The notes: generated from the sequence alone by a model not told the origin. Positions 8,323 through 17,901 are shown, counted from the first letter of the stretch. The stretch: DNA of 64,000 nucleotides from Bdellovibrio sp047344985 (GCF_047344985.1 NZ_CP178861.1:434001-498000); one strand, 5' to 3'. Made by a program: numbers and translations.

Positions 8323-11300
8323 GTGGCGAAGTTGGATACGAATTTTGAAGTTAAAACGAAATCGAAAAAAAATCCGAAGGCTCTGGCCTCAACCAAAACT
8401 TTTACTGAAGCGGAACGTAAGCAGGCATTAAAAAAACAGCGCAACCATCTTGAGGCAGAAGCAAATGCTTTCGGAAACAACTTCGATGCGGAAACCAAAG
8501 AGCAACTTCGTCAACTTCTCCTAACAGTCAAAGCTGTCCGCCGCGGGGATTTCTCTTCCAGAATGGCCGTCGGTCAAGAAGGTATCATTTCAGAAATCGG
8601 CGAAGTGTTGAATGACATCATCGAGCTCAATGAAAATATGGCCAATGAATTCGTCCGTGTGCGCAGCACTGTCGGTCAAGAAGGCCGTATGAATGAACGC
8701 GTGAATATGGGGACGGTTCGTGGAGCTTGGGCAGTAAGCGTAGATTCGGTTAATTTGCTTATCGGAGATCTGGTTCAACCGACTCAAGAAGTCGCACGTG
8801 TCATCACATCGGTTGCGAAAGGCGACTTGTCACAGAAAATGACGATGGAAATTGACGGTCGCATGGTGAAAGGGGAGTTCCTTCGCATCGGTACGACGGT
8901 TAATACGATGGTGGATCAATTAAATTCTTTCGCTTCGGAAGTCGCCCGCGTCGCCAAAGAGGTGGGTACTGAAGGAAAACTCGGTGGACAAGCCGACGTA
9001 AGAGGGGCTTTGGGAATTTGGCGCGACCTGACTGATAATGTGAATGGTCTTGCCGGAAACTTAACAGATCAAGTTCGTAACATCGCCAAAGTAACAACGG
9101 CGGTTGCGAAAGGTGACCTTTCACAAAAAATCACAGTCGATGCCAAAGGGGAAATCTTTGAATTGAAAAACACCATCAACGTCATGGTGGATCAGTTGTC
9201 ATCATTCGCGGCCGAAGTGACTCGTGTGGCGAAAGAAGTGGGTACGGAAGGCCGTCTGGGCGGTCAGGCGGACGTAAAAGGGGTTTCTGGAACTTGGAAA
9301 GACTTAACAGACAACGTAAATGGTCTTGCAAACAATCTGACAGCGCAGGTTCGTAACATCGCGAAAGTAACAACCGCCGTTGCCAACGGGGACTTGTCAC
9401 AAAAAATTACCGTTGATGCCAGAGGCGAAATCTTGGAACTCAAGAATACCATCAACGTCATGGTGGATCAGTTGTCATCATTCGCGGCCGAGGTGACTCG
9501 TGTTGCGAAAGACGTAGGTACCGAAGGGCGATTGGGCGGTCAGGCCGACGTAAAAGGAGTTTCCGGAACTTGGAAGGACTTAACAGATAACGTAAATGGT
9601 CTTGCAAATAATCTGACGGCACAGGTTCGTAACATCGCAAAAGTAACAACAGCGGTTGCCAACGGAGACTTGTCGCAAAAGATCACGGTTGATGCCAAAG
9701 GTGAGATCCAAGAACTTAAAGACACCATCAATACGATGGTGGATACGCTTCGTTCCTTCGCTGCCGAGGTAACCCGTGTCGCCAAAGAGGTGGGTACTGA
9801 AGGTAAACTGGGTGGACAAGCGGACGTAAAAGGTGTGTCGGGAACGTGGAAAGATTTAACAGATAACGTAAATGGTCTTGCAGGAAATTTGACAGCGCAG
9901 GTTCGTAACATCGCGAAAGTAACAACGGCGGTTGCGACAGGGGACTTGTCACAAAAGATCACGGTTGATGCCAAAGGCGAAATCTTAGAACTTAAAAATA
10001 CAATCAACACGATGGTGGATCAGCTCAACTCGTTTGCGGCCGAGGTGACTCGTGTCGCGAAAGAGGTAGGTACAGAGGGAAAACTCGGTGGACAAGCCGA
10101 AGTGCGTGGGGTTTCTGGAACCTGGAAAGACTTAACAGATAACGTAAATAGTTTGGCCGGAAACTTAACGGACCAAGTTCGTAACATCGCGAAAGTAACA
10201 ACGGCGGTTGCAAAAGGTGACTTGTCACAAAAAATCACCGTTGATGCTAGAGGTGAAATCTTAGAATTAAAAAATACGATCAACGTCATGGTGGATCAGT
10301 TGTCTTCCTTCGCGGCCGAGGTGACTCGTGTGGCGAAAGAAGTGGGAACCGAAGGACGTCTGGGCGGTCAAGCCGAAGTAAAGGGAGTTTCCGGAACTTG
10401 GAAGGATCTAACGGATAACGTAAACGGTTTCGCGAACAATCTGACAGCGCAGGTTCGTAACATCGCGAAGGTAACAACAGCGGTTGCCAATGGGGACTTG
10501 TCGCAAAAAATCACGGTTGATGCCAAAGGCGAAATCTTTGAATTAAAAAATACCATCAACGTCATGGTGGATCAGCTCAACTCGTTTGCGGCCGAGGTGA
10601 CTCGTGTTGCGAAGGACGTTGGTACCGAGGGAAAACTCGGCGGACAAGCCGATGTAAAAGGTGTCTCAGGAACGTGGAAAGATTTAACAGATAACGTAAA
10701 TGGTCTTGCAGGAAATCTAACAGCCCAGGTTCGTAACATCGCGAAAGTAACAACAGCGGTTGCGAAAGGTGACTTGTCACAAAAGATCACGGTTGACGCC
10801 AAAGGGGAAATCTTAGAACTCAAAAACACCATCAACGTCATGGTGGATCAGCTCAACTCGTTTGCGGCCGAGGTAACTCGTGTGGCGAAAGAGGTAGGTA
10901 CCGAAGGTAAACTGGGTGGTCAGGCGGACGTAAAAGGTGTGTCGGGAACTTGGAAAGATTTGACCGACAACGTGAATGGTCTTGCTGCCAACTTGACAGC
11001 GCAGGTTCGTAATATCGCGAAAGTAACGACAGCGGTGGCGAATGGCGACTTATCACAAAAGATCACGGTTGATGCCAAGGGTGAGATCTTAGAACTTAAA
11101 AACACTATCAATACGATGGTGGATCAGCTCAACTCGTTTGCGGCCGAGGTGACTCGTGTCGCAAAAGAAGTAGGTACGGAAGGACGCCTCGGAGGACAAG
11201 CGGAAGTTCGAGGGGTTTCTGGAACATGGAAAGACTTAACAGATAACGTAAATATCATGGCCTCGAATCTGACCATGCAAGTGCGTGGTATCGTGAAAGT

Positions 11301-13836
11301 CGTGACGGCCGTCGCCAACGGTGACTTGAATCAAAAATTCGTTCTTGAAGCCAAAGGGGAAGTGGCCGCTCTTGCTGAGACAATCAATTCGATGACGGAC
11401 ACCCTGCGCACGTTTGCCGATCAGGTAACAACCGTCGCCCGCGAAGTGGGTATCGAAGGTAAACTTGGAGCGCAAGCGCGCGTACCGGGTGTTGCCGGAA
11501 CCTGGAAAGACTTAACGGATAACGTGAACTTCATGGCGTCGAATTTGACAACGCAAGTTCGCGGTATCGTGAAAGTCGTAACGGCGGTTGCCAACGGTGA
11601 CTTGAATCAAAAATTCGTTCTTGAAGCCAAAGGGGAAGTGGCCGCTCTTGCTGAAACAATCAACTCGATGACGGACACCCTGCGCACGTTTGCCGATCAG
11701 GTAACAACCGTTGCCCGTGAAGTAGGTATCGAAGGAAAGCTCGGCGGTCAGGCCAGCGTACCAGGAGCGTCTGGTACTTGGAAAGACTTAACAGACAACG
11801 TGAATCAGCTTGCCGGAAACTTAACGACCCAAGTGCGTGCGATTGCTGAAGTATCAACTGCCGTAACAAAAGGGGATTTAACTCGATCCATCACCGTTGA
11901 AGCGGAAGGTGAGGTTGCGGCCCTTTCAGAAAATATCAATCAGATGATCTCGAACTTGAAAGAGACAACTCAGAAAAATAATGAGCAAGACTGGTTGAAA
12001 ACAAATCTCGCGAAGTTCTCTGGCATGATGCAAGGTCAAAGAAGTATCGCTTCGGTTGCTCAACTGATTATGTCGGAACTAACGCCTCTGGTAGATGCGC
12101 GCCAAGGCACGTTCTACATGCTTGAGATGGAAAACAATGAACCAAGTTTGAATTTAATTGCGAGCTACGCTTATTCGGAAAGAAAGCGCGTGAACAATAA
12201 ATTCAAATTAAAAGAAGGTTTGGTCGGACAATGTGCGTTTGAGAAAAAACGCATCCTGCTGACCTGCCCTCCAGACGATGATAACGTGATGATCACATCC
12301 AGTATCGTCGATGAAAAACCACGCAATATCATTGTGCTACCGGTTCTTTTCGAAGGCGAGCTGAAAGCCGTGATTGAACTTGCGTCGGTGATTCCATTCT
12401 CACAAAACTACATCAACTTCTTGGACCAGTTGATGGACAGTGTCGGCGTTATCTTGAATATGATTTCGTCAAGTATGCGTACAGAAGAACTTCTTCAAGA
12501 ACTCAAACGTTCCAATGCCGAACTGGAGGCGCAAGCCAAAGAGCTCGAAGAAAAAGCAAAACTTTTGGAAGTCAAAAACCAAGAGGTTGAATTGGCCAGC
12601 CGTTCTTTGGAGGAAAAAGCGGAACAGCTTTCCCTCATCTCCAAATACAAATCGGAATTCCTGGCGAATATGTCCCACGAATTGCGAACGCCGCTTAATA
12701 GCTTGCTGATCTTGTCGAAAACATTGGCGGAAAACCGTGATAAAAATCTCAGCAACGAGCAAGTGAAGTTTGCGAGCACCGTGCATTCGGCAGGTCAGGA
12801 CTTATTGGCATTGATCAATGAAATTCTAGATCTTTCCAAAGTGGAAGCAGGAAAAATGCCTGTGACACCGAAGCTTGTTTCGATGATGGAAGTGAAAGAA
12901 TATATTGAGCAAACATTCCGTCCTGTCGCGGAACACAAGGGACTTGAGTTCACAGTTGAAACAAGTCCGGATCTTCCGCCAGAAATCATTACGGATGAAA
13001 ACCGTCTGCATCAGATTCTTAAAAATCTTTTGTCCAATGCCTTTAAGTTCACTGAAAAAGGCTATGTGAAATTGCAACTGATGCTCGATGATCGCAACAA
13101 AGAGTCCGTGAAAGATAAATCCAAATTGGATGTCATTTTCCGCGTGACTGACACAGGTATCGGTATCCCGGTAGACAAACAAAAACTGATCTTTGAAGCC
13201 TTCCAGCAAGCGGATGGAACAACCAGCAGAAAATACGGTGGAACGGGATTGGGTCTGACAATCAGTCGCGAGATCGCGCGTCTTTTGGGTGGCGTCATTG
13301 AGGTAGAAAGCCAGCCGGGAATTGGCAGCAGCTTTACTCTTTATCTTCCACAGAAGTATTCAAGTCCCGACGTTTCAGTTTTAGGAAGCACTGTGGAAGA
13401 ACCTACTGAAGCAGCTCCTCTTCCGCTGGATGCTGACTTCACTGGACGAAAAATTCTGATCGTGGATGATGACGTCAGAAATGTCTTTGCCCTTTCCAGT
13501 GTTCTAAAAATGCGCGGTATGAATGTGATCTATGCCGAAAATGGAGAGCAGGGAATTCGTATGCTTAAAGAAAATCCCGACACCGATCTTGTCTTGATGG
13601 ACACGATGATGCCTGAGATGGACGGCATTGAAGCGACAAGGGAAATTCGCAAGCTCGAAGAATTTGAACATCTTCCTATTATTTCCTTAACCGCAAAAGC
13701 GATGAAAGGAGACCGTGAAAAATGTTTGGAAGCGGGAGCCTCTGACTATGTCACGAAACCTGTGGATGAAGCCTACTTGTTGGCGGTGATGTATTCATGG
13801 CTTCCTAAGAAAAAGAGTTCCCCACAGGTAGATTAG
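8323..13836 (+). CDS. Giant cytoplasmic poly-HAMP hybrid histidine kinase (HAMPn-GAF-HisKA-HATPase-REC)
   Basis: An 1837-residue protein with no membrane segment. After a charged N-terminus and one diverged HAMP-like unit, a 92-residue unit repeats. The motif W-[KR]-D-L-T-D-N-V-N occurs eleven times at exact 92-residue spacing (Trp233 to Trp1153), alternating with V-A-x-G-D-L-S-Q-K HAMP cores, and a half unit ends the array. A GAF-like domain (about 1240-1385), a coiled coil, HisKA (His1452 in S-H-E-L-R-T-P), HATPase (N box near 1558, G box near 1640) and a receiver domain (Asp1760) follow. The layout matches fungal group III kinases (Nik1/Os-1), which carry about five such units and respond to osmotic stress, but is much longer and has an added GAF. 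GTG start. First gene of a five-gene operon. Confidence 0.95.
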   Translation: MAKLDTNFEVKTKSKKNPKALASTKTFTEAERKQALKKQRNHLEAEANAFGNNFDAETKEQLRQLLLTVKAVRRGDFSSRMAVGQEGIISEIGEVLNDIIELNENMANEFVRVRSTVGQEGRMNERVNMGTVRGAWAVSVDSVNLLIGDLVQPTQEVARVITSVAKGDLSQKMTMEIDGRMVKGEFLRIGTTVNTMVDQLNSFASEVARVAKEVGTEGKLGGQADVRGALGIWRDLTDNVNGLAGNLTDQVRNIAKVTTAVAKGDLSQKITVDAKGEIFELKNTINVMVDQLSSFAAEVTRVAKEVGTEGRLGGQADVKGVSGTWKDLTDNVNGLANNLTAQVRNIAKVTTAVANGDLSQKITVDARGEILELKNTINVMVDQLSSFAAEVTRVAKDVGTEGRLGGQADVKGVSGTWKDLTDNVNGLANNLTAQVRNIAKVTTAVANGDLSQKITVDAKGEIQELKDTINTMVDTLRSFAAEVTRVAKEVGTEGKLGGQADVKGVSGTWKDLTDNVNGLAGNLTAQVRNIAKVTTAVATGDLSQKITVDAKGEILELKNTINTMVDQLNSFAAEVTRVAKEVGTEGKLGGQAEVRGVSGTWKDLTDNVNSLAGNLTDQVRNIAKVTTAVAKGDLSQKITVDARGEILELKNTINVMVDQLSSFAAEVTRVAKEVGTEGRLGGQAEVKGVSGTWKDLTDNVNGFANNLTAQVRNIAKVTTAVANGDLSQKITVDAKGEIFELKNTINVMVDQLNSFAAEVTRVAKDVGTEGKLGGQADVKGVSGTWKDLTDNVNGLAGNLTAQVRNIAKVTTAVAKGDLSQKITVDAKGEILELKNTINVMVDQLNSFAAEVTRVAKEVGTEGKLGGQADVKGVSGTWKDLTDNVNGLAANLTAQVRNIAKVTTAVANGDLSQKITVDAKGEILELKNTINTMVDQLNSFAAEVTRVAKEVGTEGRLGGQAEVRGVSGTWKDLTDNVNIMASNLTMQVRGIVKVVTAVANGDLNQKFVLEAKGEVAALAETINSMTDTLRTFADQVTTVAREVGIEGKLGAQARVPGVAGTWKDLTDNVNFMASNLTTQVRGIVKVVTAVANGDLNQKFVLEAKGEVAALAETINSMTDTLRTFADQVTTVAREVGIEGKLGGQASVPGASGTWKDLTDNVNQLAGNLTTQVRAIAEVSTAVTKGDLTRSITVEAEGEVAALSENINQMISNLKETTQKNNEQDWLKTNLAKFSGMMQGQRSIASVAQLIMSELTPLVDARQGTFYMLEMENNEPSLNLIASYAYSERKRVNNKFKLKEGLVGQCAFEKKRILLTCPPDDDNVMITSSIVDEKPRNIIVLPVLFEGELKAVIELASVIPFSQNYINFLDQLMDSVGVILNMISSSMRTEELLQELKRSNAELEAQAKELEEKAKLLEVKNQEVELASRSLEEKAEQLSLISKYKSEFLANMSHELRTPLNSLLILSKTLAENRDKNLSNEQVKFASTVHSAGQDLLALINEILDLSKVEAGKMPVTPKLVSMMEVKEYIEQTFRPVAEHKGLEFTVETSPDLPPEIITDENRLHQILKNLLSNAFKFTEKGYVKLQLMLDDRNKESVKDKSKLDVIFRVTDTGIGIPVDKQKLIFEAFQQADGTTSRKYGGTGLGLTISREIARLLGGVIEVESQPGIGSSFTLYLPQKYSSPDVSVLGSTVEEPTEAAPLPLDADFTGRKILIVDDDVRNVFALSSVLKMRGMNVIYAENGEQGIRMLKENPDTDLVLMDTMMPEMDGIEATREIRKLEEFEHLPIISLTAKAMKGDREKCLEAGASDYVTKPVDEAYLLAVMYSWLPKKKSSPQVD
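8932..11812 (+). repeat. Tandem 276-bp in-frame repeats (poly-HAMP array)
   Basis: Eleven consecutive 276-bp units, each coding 92 residues, stay in frame; the equivalent Trp codon recurs at 9019, 9295 and so on to 11779. Several central units are nearly identical at the DNA level over long runs. The last three units (from about 11240) form a distinct subtype with F-V-L-E-A-K-G-E-V in place of I-T-V-D-A-K-G-E-I. Such an array can expand or contract by recombination. Confidence 0.92.
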
Positions 13837-13838
13837 GA

Positions 13839-15908
13839 ATGGAAAAAACGTCAAACATCGTAGACATTCTCATTGTGGATGACAGGATTGACGGTCTGAT
13901 TGCGCTTGAGGCCGTCTTGAATATGCCTGACATCAACTTAGTGAAAGCCCAGTCAGGTCAAGAAGCTTTGGACCTGTTGGGGCACTATGATTTCGGCTTG
14001 ATCTTGCTCGACGTGCAGATGCCGGAAATGGACGGCTTTCAAACAGCGCAGCGTATTCGTCAGAATGAAAAATATAAATTAACACCGATTATTTTTGTTA
14101 CGGCGATTAACAAAGACGACCGCTATATCTATCGCGGTTATGAATCCGGAGCAGTGGACTATATCTTTAAACCATTTGAGCCGCAGATTTTAAGAGCCAA
14201 AGCCAGCGTGTTTTTGGAATTATTTAGAAAATCGCGACAACTGCAACAACAAGCCGAAAGAATTCGTGAAAGTGAAAGACGAGAACGTTACTTTCGTTTG
14301 GCGGAGCTGGAAAATGAAAGTCTGAAACGGTATCGCAATTTAGCCGACGCCATTCCGCACATGGTGTGGCGTGCTCGTAGCGATGGAAATCTGGATTATG
14401 TAAATAAAGGCTGGACGGATTATACGGGCCTTACCTTAGAACAAAGTTCCGGTGATAAATGGCAGACCGCCATGCAGCCAGAGGACCTCAGACTGTTTTT
14501 AAAGACCTGGTTGGATTCGATGTCGGAAGGAAAACCCTTTGATGTCGAAATGAAAGTACGCAACCAGCAGGGAGAGTGGCACTGGTTCTGGGTGAAAGTC
14601 GTTGCCGAACTCACTCCCGGTGGACAAGTAGGAAGTTGGTTGGGAACTTGTACCGACATCAATGATCGCAAGATCGCAGAATTAAAACTCATTGAGGCTG
14701 AAAAACAAGCCAAAGCGGCCAGCCATTCAAAGACCAGCTTTTTGGCAAACATGAGCCACGAAATTCGCACACCGATGAATGCAATCCTTGGTTTTACAGA
14801 GCTGATGCTGGATCCGAATCAAACCCCCGAAGAACGTGTGAACTGTATTCACACCGTGCAAAGAAATGCCAGCCAGTTGCTTAAAATCATCGATGAAATT
14901 TTGGATATCTCCAAAGTGGAGTCCGGTCACATGCAAATGGAAAAAGTCGCTGTCGATGTGCCGATTCTTTTGGATGACCTCAAAAACCTGTTGCAGTTGC
15001 AGGCAATGGACAAGGGACTGGAGCTCCGTTTTGGCTTAGACACGGAAATTCCCCGGACAATCATTTCTGATCCAACAAGACTGCGCCAGATTCTTCTGAA
15101 TCTTATTGGTAACGCTATTAAATTTACACAACGCGGATTCGTTGAAGTCAACGTGGCGTGGCATGCGAAGGAGCATCCGGGTGAAAAAGACAGAATGGAA
15201 TTTCGAATCAATGATACAGGCGTTGGAATTTCCCGCGAACATGCCGAAAATCTTTTTCAACCTTTCGTTCAAGGGGACAGTTCTACCACACGCAAGTTTG
15301 GTGGGACCGGGTTGGGACTGGCTTTATCACGACAATTGGCGCGGGCCATGGACGGCGACATTTCTTTGGTAAGCAGTGAACAAGGGCGCGGTAGCAATTT
15401 CTTGGTTATTGTTGAAGCCCCGGCCTTACCGGACACAGCTTTTGTAAACAAATTGGCAACAGCGACAAATCGAAAATCCAAAAAATTTCCAAAGCGTGGC
15501 GATGGTCGCTTGAAATCCATGCGCATTCTTTTAGTGGAAGACGTTGTCGACAATCAGGCATTGATGGTGCATTTCTTAAATCTTGCAGGCGCTCAAGTCG
15601 AGGTCGCAGACAATGGACACGAAGGCGTAGAAAAGGCTTTGGCTGGAAATTTCGATGCTATCTTGATGGATATTCAAATGCCATTAATGGATGGCTATGA
15701 AGCCACCCGACAGTTGCGGGCTCAAGGCAATAAAACACCTATCATTGCTTTAACTGCCCACGCTTTAAACGAAGAAAAAGATAAAAGCATTGAAGCTGGT
15801 TGTGATGATCACCTTTCAAAGCCTGTTGAATTCAACACTCTGATAGAACATCTTATAAAGCTTGTACCTAAACGTGACAAAGAAGAAGGGGAGCGAAGTG
15901 TCGAGTGA
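13839..15908 (+). CDS. Hybrid histidine kinase REC-PAS-HisKA-HATPase-REC
   Basis: A 689-residue soluble kinase starting two bases after the poly-HAMP gene stop. Domains in order: receiver (about 8-125, phosphoacceptor Asp58), coiled linker, PAS/PAC (about 163-280, H-M-V-W-R-A and W-L-G-T-C-T-D-I-N-D), HisKA (His307 in S-H-E-I-R-T-P), HATPase (about 405-530) and a second receiver (Asp611). The N-terminal receiver and lack of membrane segments suggest that it receives phosphate from an upstream kinase, most simply the poly-HAMP protein, and relays it on. No separate DNA-binding response regulator is encoded in the operon, so output may go to a distant regulator or a phosphotransfer protein. Confidence 0.93.
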   Translation: MEKTSNIVDILIVDDRIDGLIALEAVLNMPDINLVKAQSGQEALDLLGHYDFGLILLDVQMPEMDGFQTAQRIRQNEKYKLTPIIFVTAINKDDRYIYRGYESGAVDYIFKPFEPQILRAKASVFLELFRKSRQLQQQAERIRESERRERYFRLAELENESLKRYRNLADAIPHMVWRARSDGNLDYVNKGWTDYTGLTLEQSSGDKWQTAMQPEDLRLFLKTWLDSMSEGKPFDVEMKVRNQQGEWHWFWVKVVAELTPGGQVGSWLGTCTDINDRKIAELKLIEAEKQAKAASHSKTSFLANMSHEIRTPMNAILGFTELMLDPNQTPEERVNCIHTVQRNASQLLKIIDEILDISKVESGHMQMEKVAVDVPILLDDLKNLLQLQAMDKGLELRFGLDTEIPRTIISDPTRLRQILLNLIGNAIKFTQRGFVEVNVAWHAKEHPGEKDRMEFRINDTGVGISREHAENLFQPFVQGDSSTTRKFGGTGLGLALSRQLARAMDGDISLVSSEQGRGSNFLVIVEAPALPDTAFVNKLATATNRKSKKFPKRGDGRLKSMRILLVEDVVDNQALMVHFLNLAGAQVEVADNGHEGVEKALAGNFDAILMDIQMPLMDGYEATRQLRAQGNKTPIIALTAHALNEEKDKSIEAGCDDHLSKPVEFNTLIEHLIKLVPKRDKEEGERSVE

Positions 15909-16275
15909 AATCCCCTATGAAATCCGCGAATTCATAAGAAAATATATTTCTTCTGTGTCTCTCTTGGAATTGCTTTTATTGTTAAAACAAAATCCCTCTC
16001 GCTCTTGGACTGCCGCAGAGTTAAGTGGAGAAATGCGCACAAACAATTCTTATGCAGCGGCACAGCTCCATGAACTTGCCAGTGTGAAGTTGGTTGTTCC
16101 CGATGAAAGAACGGACAGCTTCCGTTTGACTGACGAACCAGATGTCGTACGGATCATCGGTGATCTTGAGGTCCTCTACGCTCATCGTCGCTCCAGCACA
16201 ATTAGCAGTATTTACGCTCAACCCATGGATAGCATTCGAGACTTCGCGAATGCATTTAAAATTAAGAAGGATTAG
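15898..16275 (+). CDS. Small winged-helix-like protein of the kinase operon
   Basis: A 125-residue protein. I chose the GTG at 15898 because AAGGGGAG stands just before it; it overlaps the kinase stop by 11 bases. An upstream TTG would add 12 residues lying wholly within the kinase gene. The helix pattern S-L-L-E-L-L-L-L-L-K-Q-N-P followed by S-W-T-A-A-E-L-S and N-N-S-Y-A-A-A-Q-L-H-E-L resembles a winged-helix domain, with a possible wing at D-S-F-R-L-T. It could be the DNA-binding or protein-binding output of the operon, though it has no receiver domain. No close family is recognised. Confidence 0.75.
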   Translation: MSSEIPYEIREFIRKYISSVSLLELLLLLKQNPSRSWTAAELSGEMRTNNSYAAAQLHELASVKLVVPDERTDSFRLTDEPDVVRIIGDLEVLYAHRRSSTISSIYAQPMDSIRDFANAFKIKKD

Positions 16276-16277
16276 CT

Positions 16278-16535
16278 ATGGTTTATTTTGTCTACATGCT
16301 TTGTTCGTTGATGAGCCTTGGCGTGGCCATAGTTCTTTTGCGGGCCTACCGGCAAAACCGTACAAGATTGTTATTATGGAGCAGCATCTGTTTTGTCGGT
16401 ATTGCTATTAATAATATTCTTCTTTCGATCGATTTCAGCCTGGGCCCCAACTATGACCTCACGACGGTGCGGGCGTTTTCGTCTTTAATAGCTATGGCGG
16501 TTCTGCTTTACGGTTTGATTTGGGATACGGTGTAG
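16278..16535 (+). CDS. Small membrane protein, DUF5985-like (first of a pair)
   Basis: An 85-residue protein that is almost entirely membrane-embedded, with three hydrophobic helices. The pattern L-L-L-W-S-S-I-C-F-V-G-I-A-I-N-N-I-L-L and the ending L-L-Y-G-L-I-W resemble the DUF5985 family, which I recall as short proteins found in pairs. It begins two bases after the winged-helix gene. An Asn-Asn pair and an Asp inside or at the edge of helix 2 are notable polar residues. It may be the membrane input of this kinase operon, since neither kinase has a membrane segment; that is inference. Confidence 0.8.
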   Translation: MVYFVYMLCSLMSLGVAIVLLRAYRQNRTRLLLWSSICFVGIAINNILLSIDFSLGPNYDLTTVRAFSSLIAMAVLLYGLIWDTV

Positions 16536-16536
16536 T

Positions 16537-16803
16537 ATGGACAAGGTTGATTTAAATAATTTTATTTATGGCGCTGTGATGATGGCTTCGTTCGTCGCAG
16601 GCATTTTCTTTTTGAAGTTTTGGCGGAAAACCAAAGACCGCTTTTTTGCGATCTTTGCCGCCGCTTTCTTTTTGCTGGCCATTGAACGATGGTTTTTTCT
16701 GTTTATACAAATACAGAACGAGGTTCACACCTATATTTTTGTGATTCGGCTTCTGGCATTTTTATTAATCTTAGGAGCCGTGATAGACAAGAACAGGGCG
16801 TAA
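16537..16803 (+). CDS. Small membrane protein, DUF5985-like (second of a pair)
   Basis: An 88-residue protein with three hydrophobic helices starting two bases after its partner. The pattern G-I-F-F-L-K-F-W-R-K-T-K-D-R-F-F and the following A-F-F-L-L-A-I-E-R-W matches the second DUF5985 subtype, where F-L-R-F-W-R-x-T-x-D-R-L-F is typical. The two small proteins are therefore related in layout but not duplicates. It is the last gene of the operon: its stop abuts, with no spare base, the stop of the convergent lipoprotein gene, and no terminator lies between them. Confidence 0.8.
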   Translation: MDKVDLNNFIYGAVMMASFVAGIFFLKFWRKTKDRFFAIFAAAFFLLAIERWFFLFIQIQNEVHTYIFVIRLLAFLLILGAVIDKNRA

Positions 16804-17901
16804 CTAGCCGCCGCCGCCATTGTTGTAATTAGGATTTTGCACCCACTTACAAGTGTTTGAAATCAATTTCAATCGTTTGTTGTGACACTCGAAATTCACA
16901 GCACCTTGATACGTCCAATAACCGTTGTCATTAAAGCGATTGCCGTAACCCCAGTCGCCATCATAAGACGGATTGGGTGTTGGCGTGTGAATGCGCGGAA
17001 TTTCTGTGCGACAACTGATATAAGTTTTCGCGACATAAGCGAGAGTGCTTGGCACATTGTAATCGTAAAGCTTCGTGTAACTGCGATACTGATAAAGGAA
17101 ATTCATCGTATCGTAGCTTTGATGCAATAAATATTTTCCGCGCGGACTATCAAAGTAGTCAGCGAAATATCCATAGCCACTGTCATACGTGGCGTTGGTG
17201 AAAGTGAAATAAGAACCTGCAGGGCAGTTGCCCGCCTGTTCTTGCACCGTCACGCGCGCAATCGAGCTTTGAATGCTCTGGCCTTTGGCGTCCTTGACAA
17301 CAATGTGATAGTTGCCTTCTTTGCTGTAGGAATAAGCGGTGTCGAAGTAAGAGCTGTACTCACCCATGCCGTTACCGATCGCTTGATTGTCTTTGTACCA
17401 TTGATAAGTGTAAGGATAAGTTCCGCCAGACACAGTCGCATCAATAGTGAAGCTTGCACCTTCTATCACCGAAACGCTTTGCGGCTGTTTTGTGAAACGG
17501 AAACTTGTGTTTGTTGTGCTGCCACTGCCTCCAGCTGTGACACCGCCGCCACCAGAAGAAGTTCCCCCTGAAGAGCCACCACTTCCGACAGAAACTCCTC
17601 CGCCGCCCGTCGCTGAACCACCGCTTCCGCTGGAGCCGATGTTGACAGAGCCACTGCCGCCAGAGCCGCTACCCACGCCCACTCCCGAGGAATTGCCATT
17701 GCCGGGACGGCTGCCCCAGACGGAACCCTTATCTGTCGAAGGACTAGAACTTGCGCTTTCGGTACTGCAATCGGCACCGGAGCTGGTGCACATTTGGCTT
17801 TGTGGAGCACAGTTTTGGAAACTCAAAATAGTGAGGAAAGTGATCAATAGACCTGAGAGGACGCGGAAATTGCGGATCCTTTTGAGAATACGTTTGGTCA
17901 T
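16804..17901 (-). CDS. Lipoprotein with Gly/Ser-rich linker and Ig-like domain
   Basis: A 365-residue lipoprotein. A basic N-terminus, hydrophobic segment and L-S-F-Q-N-C with Cys31 give a non-standard lipobox (Asn at -1). Residues about 55-130 are a low-complexity Gly/Ser linker. An immunoglobulin-like domain follows (about 135-220: P-Q-S-V-S-V-I-E-G-A-S-F, Y-T-Y-Q-W-Y-K-D, Y-H-I-V-V-K-D-A), then a Tyr-rich C-terminal region with several cysteines and a Gly-rich tail. It is presumably a surface or periplasmic binding protein tethered on a flexible stalk. It ends tail-to-tail with the kinase operon. Confidence 0.8.
   Translation of the reverse strand: MTKRILKRIRNFRVLSGLLITFLTILSFQNCAPQSQMCTSSGADCSTESASSSPSTDKGSVWGSRPGNGNSSGVGVGSGSGGSGSVNIGSSGSGGSATGGGGVSVGSGGSSGGTSSGGGGVTAGGSGSTTNTSFRFTKQPQSVSVIEGASFTIDATVSGGTYPYTYQWYKDNQAIGNGMGEYSSYFDTAYSYSKEGNYHIVVKDAKGQSIQSSIARVTVQEQAGNCPAGSYFTFTNATYDSGYGYFADYFDSPRGKYLLHQSYDTMNFLYQYRSYTKLYDYNVPSTLAYVAKTYISCRTEIPRIHTPTPNPSYDGDWGYGNRFNDNGYWTYQGAVNFECHNKRLKLISNTCKWVQNPNYNNGGGG

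Noticed and set aside
9540..11475. Many antisense open frames of 60-156 codons opposite the poly-HAMP array
   Set aside because: They repeat with the 276-bp period, have no ribosome sites, and merely mirror the conserved codon use of the kinase.
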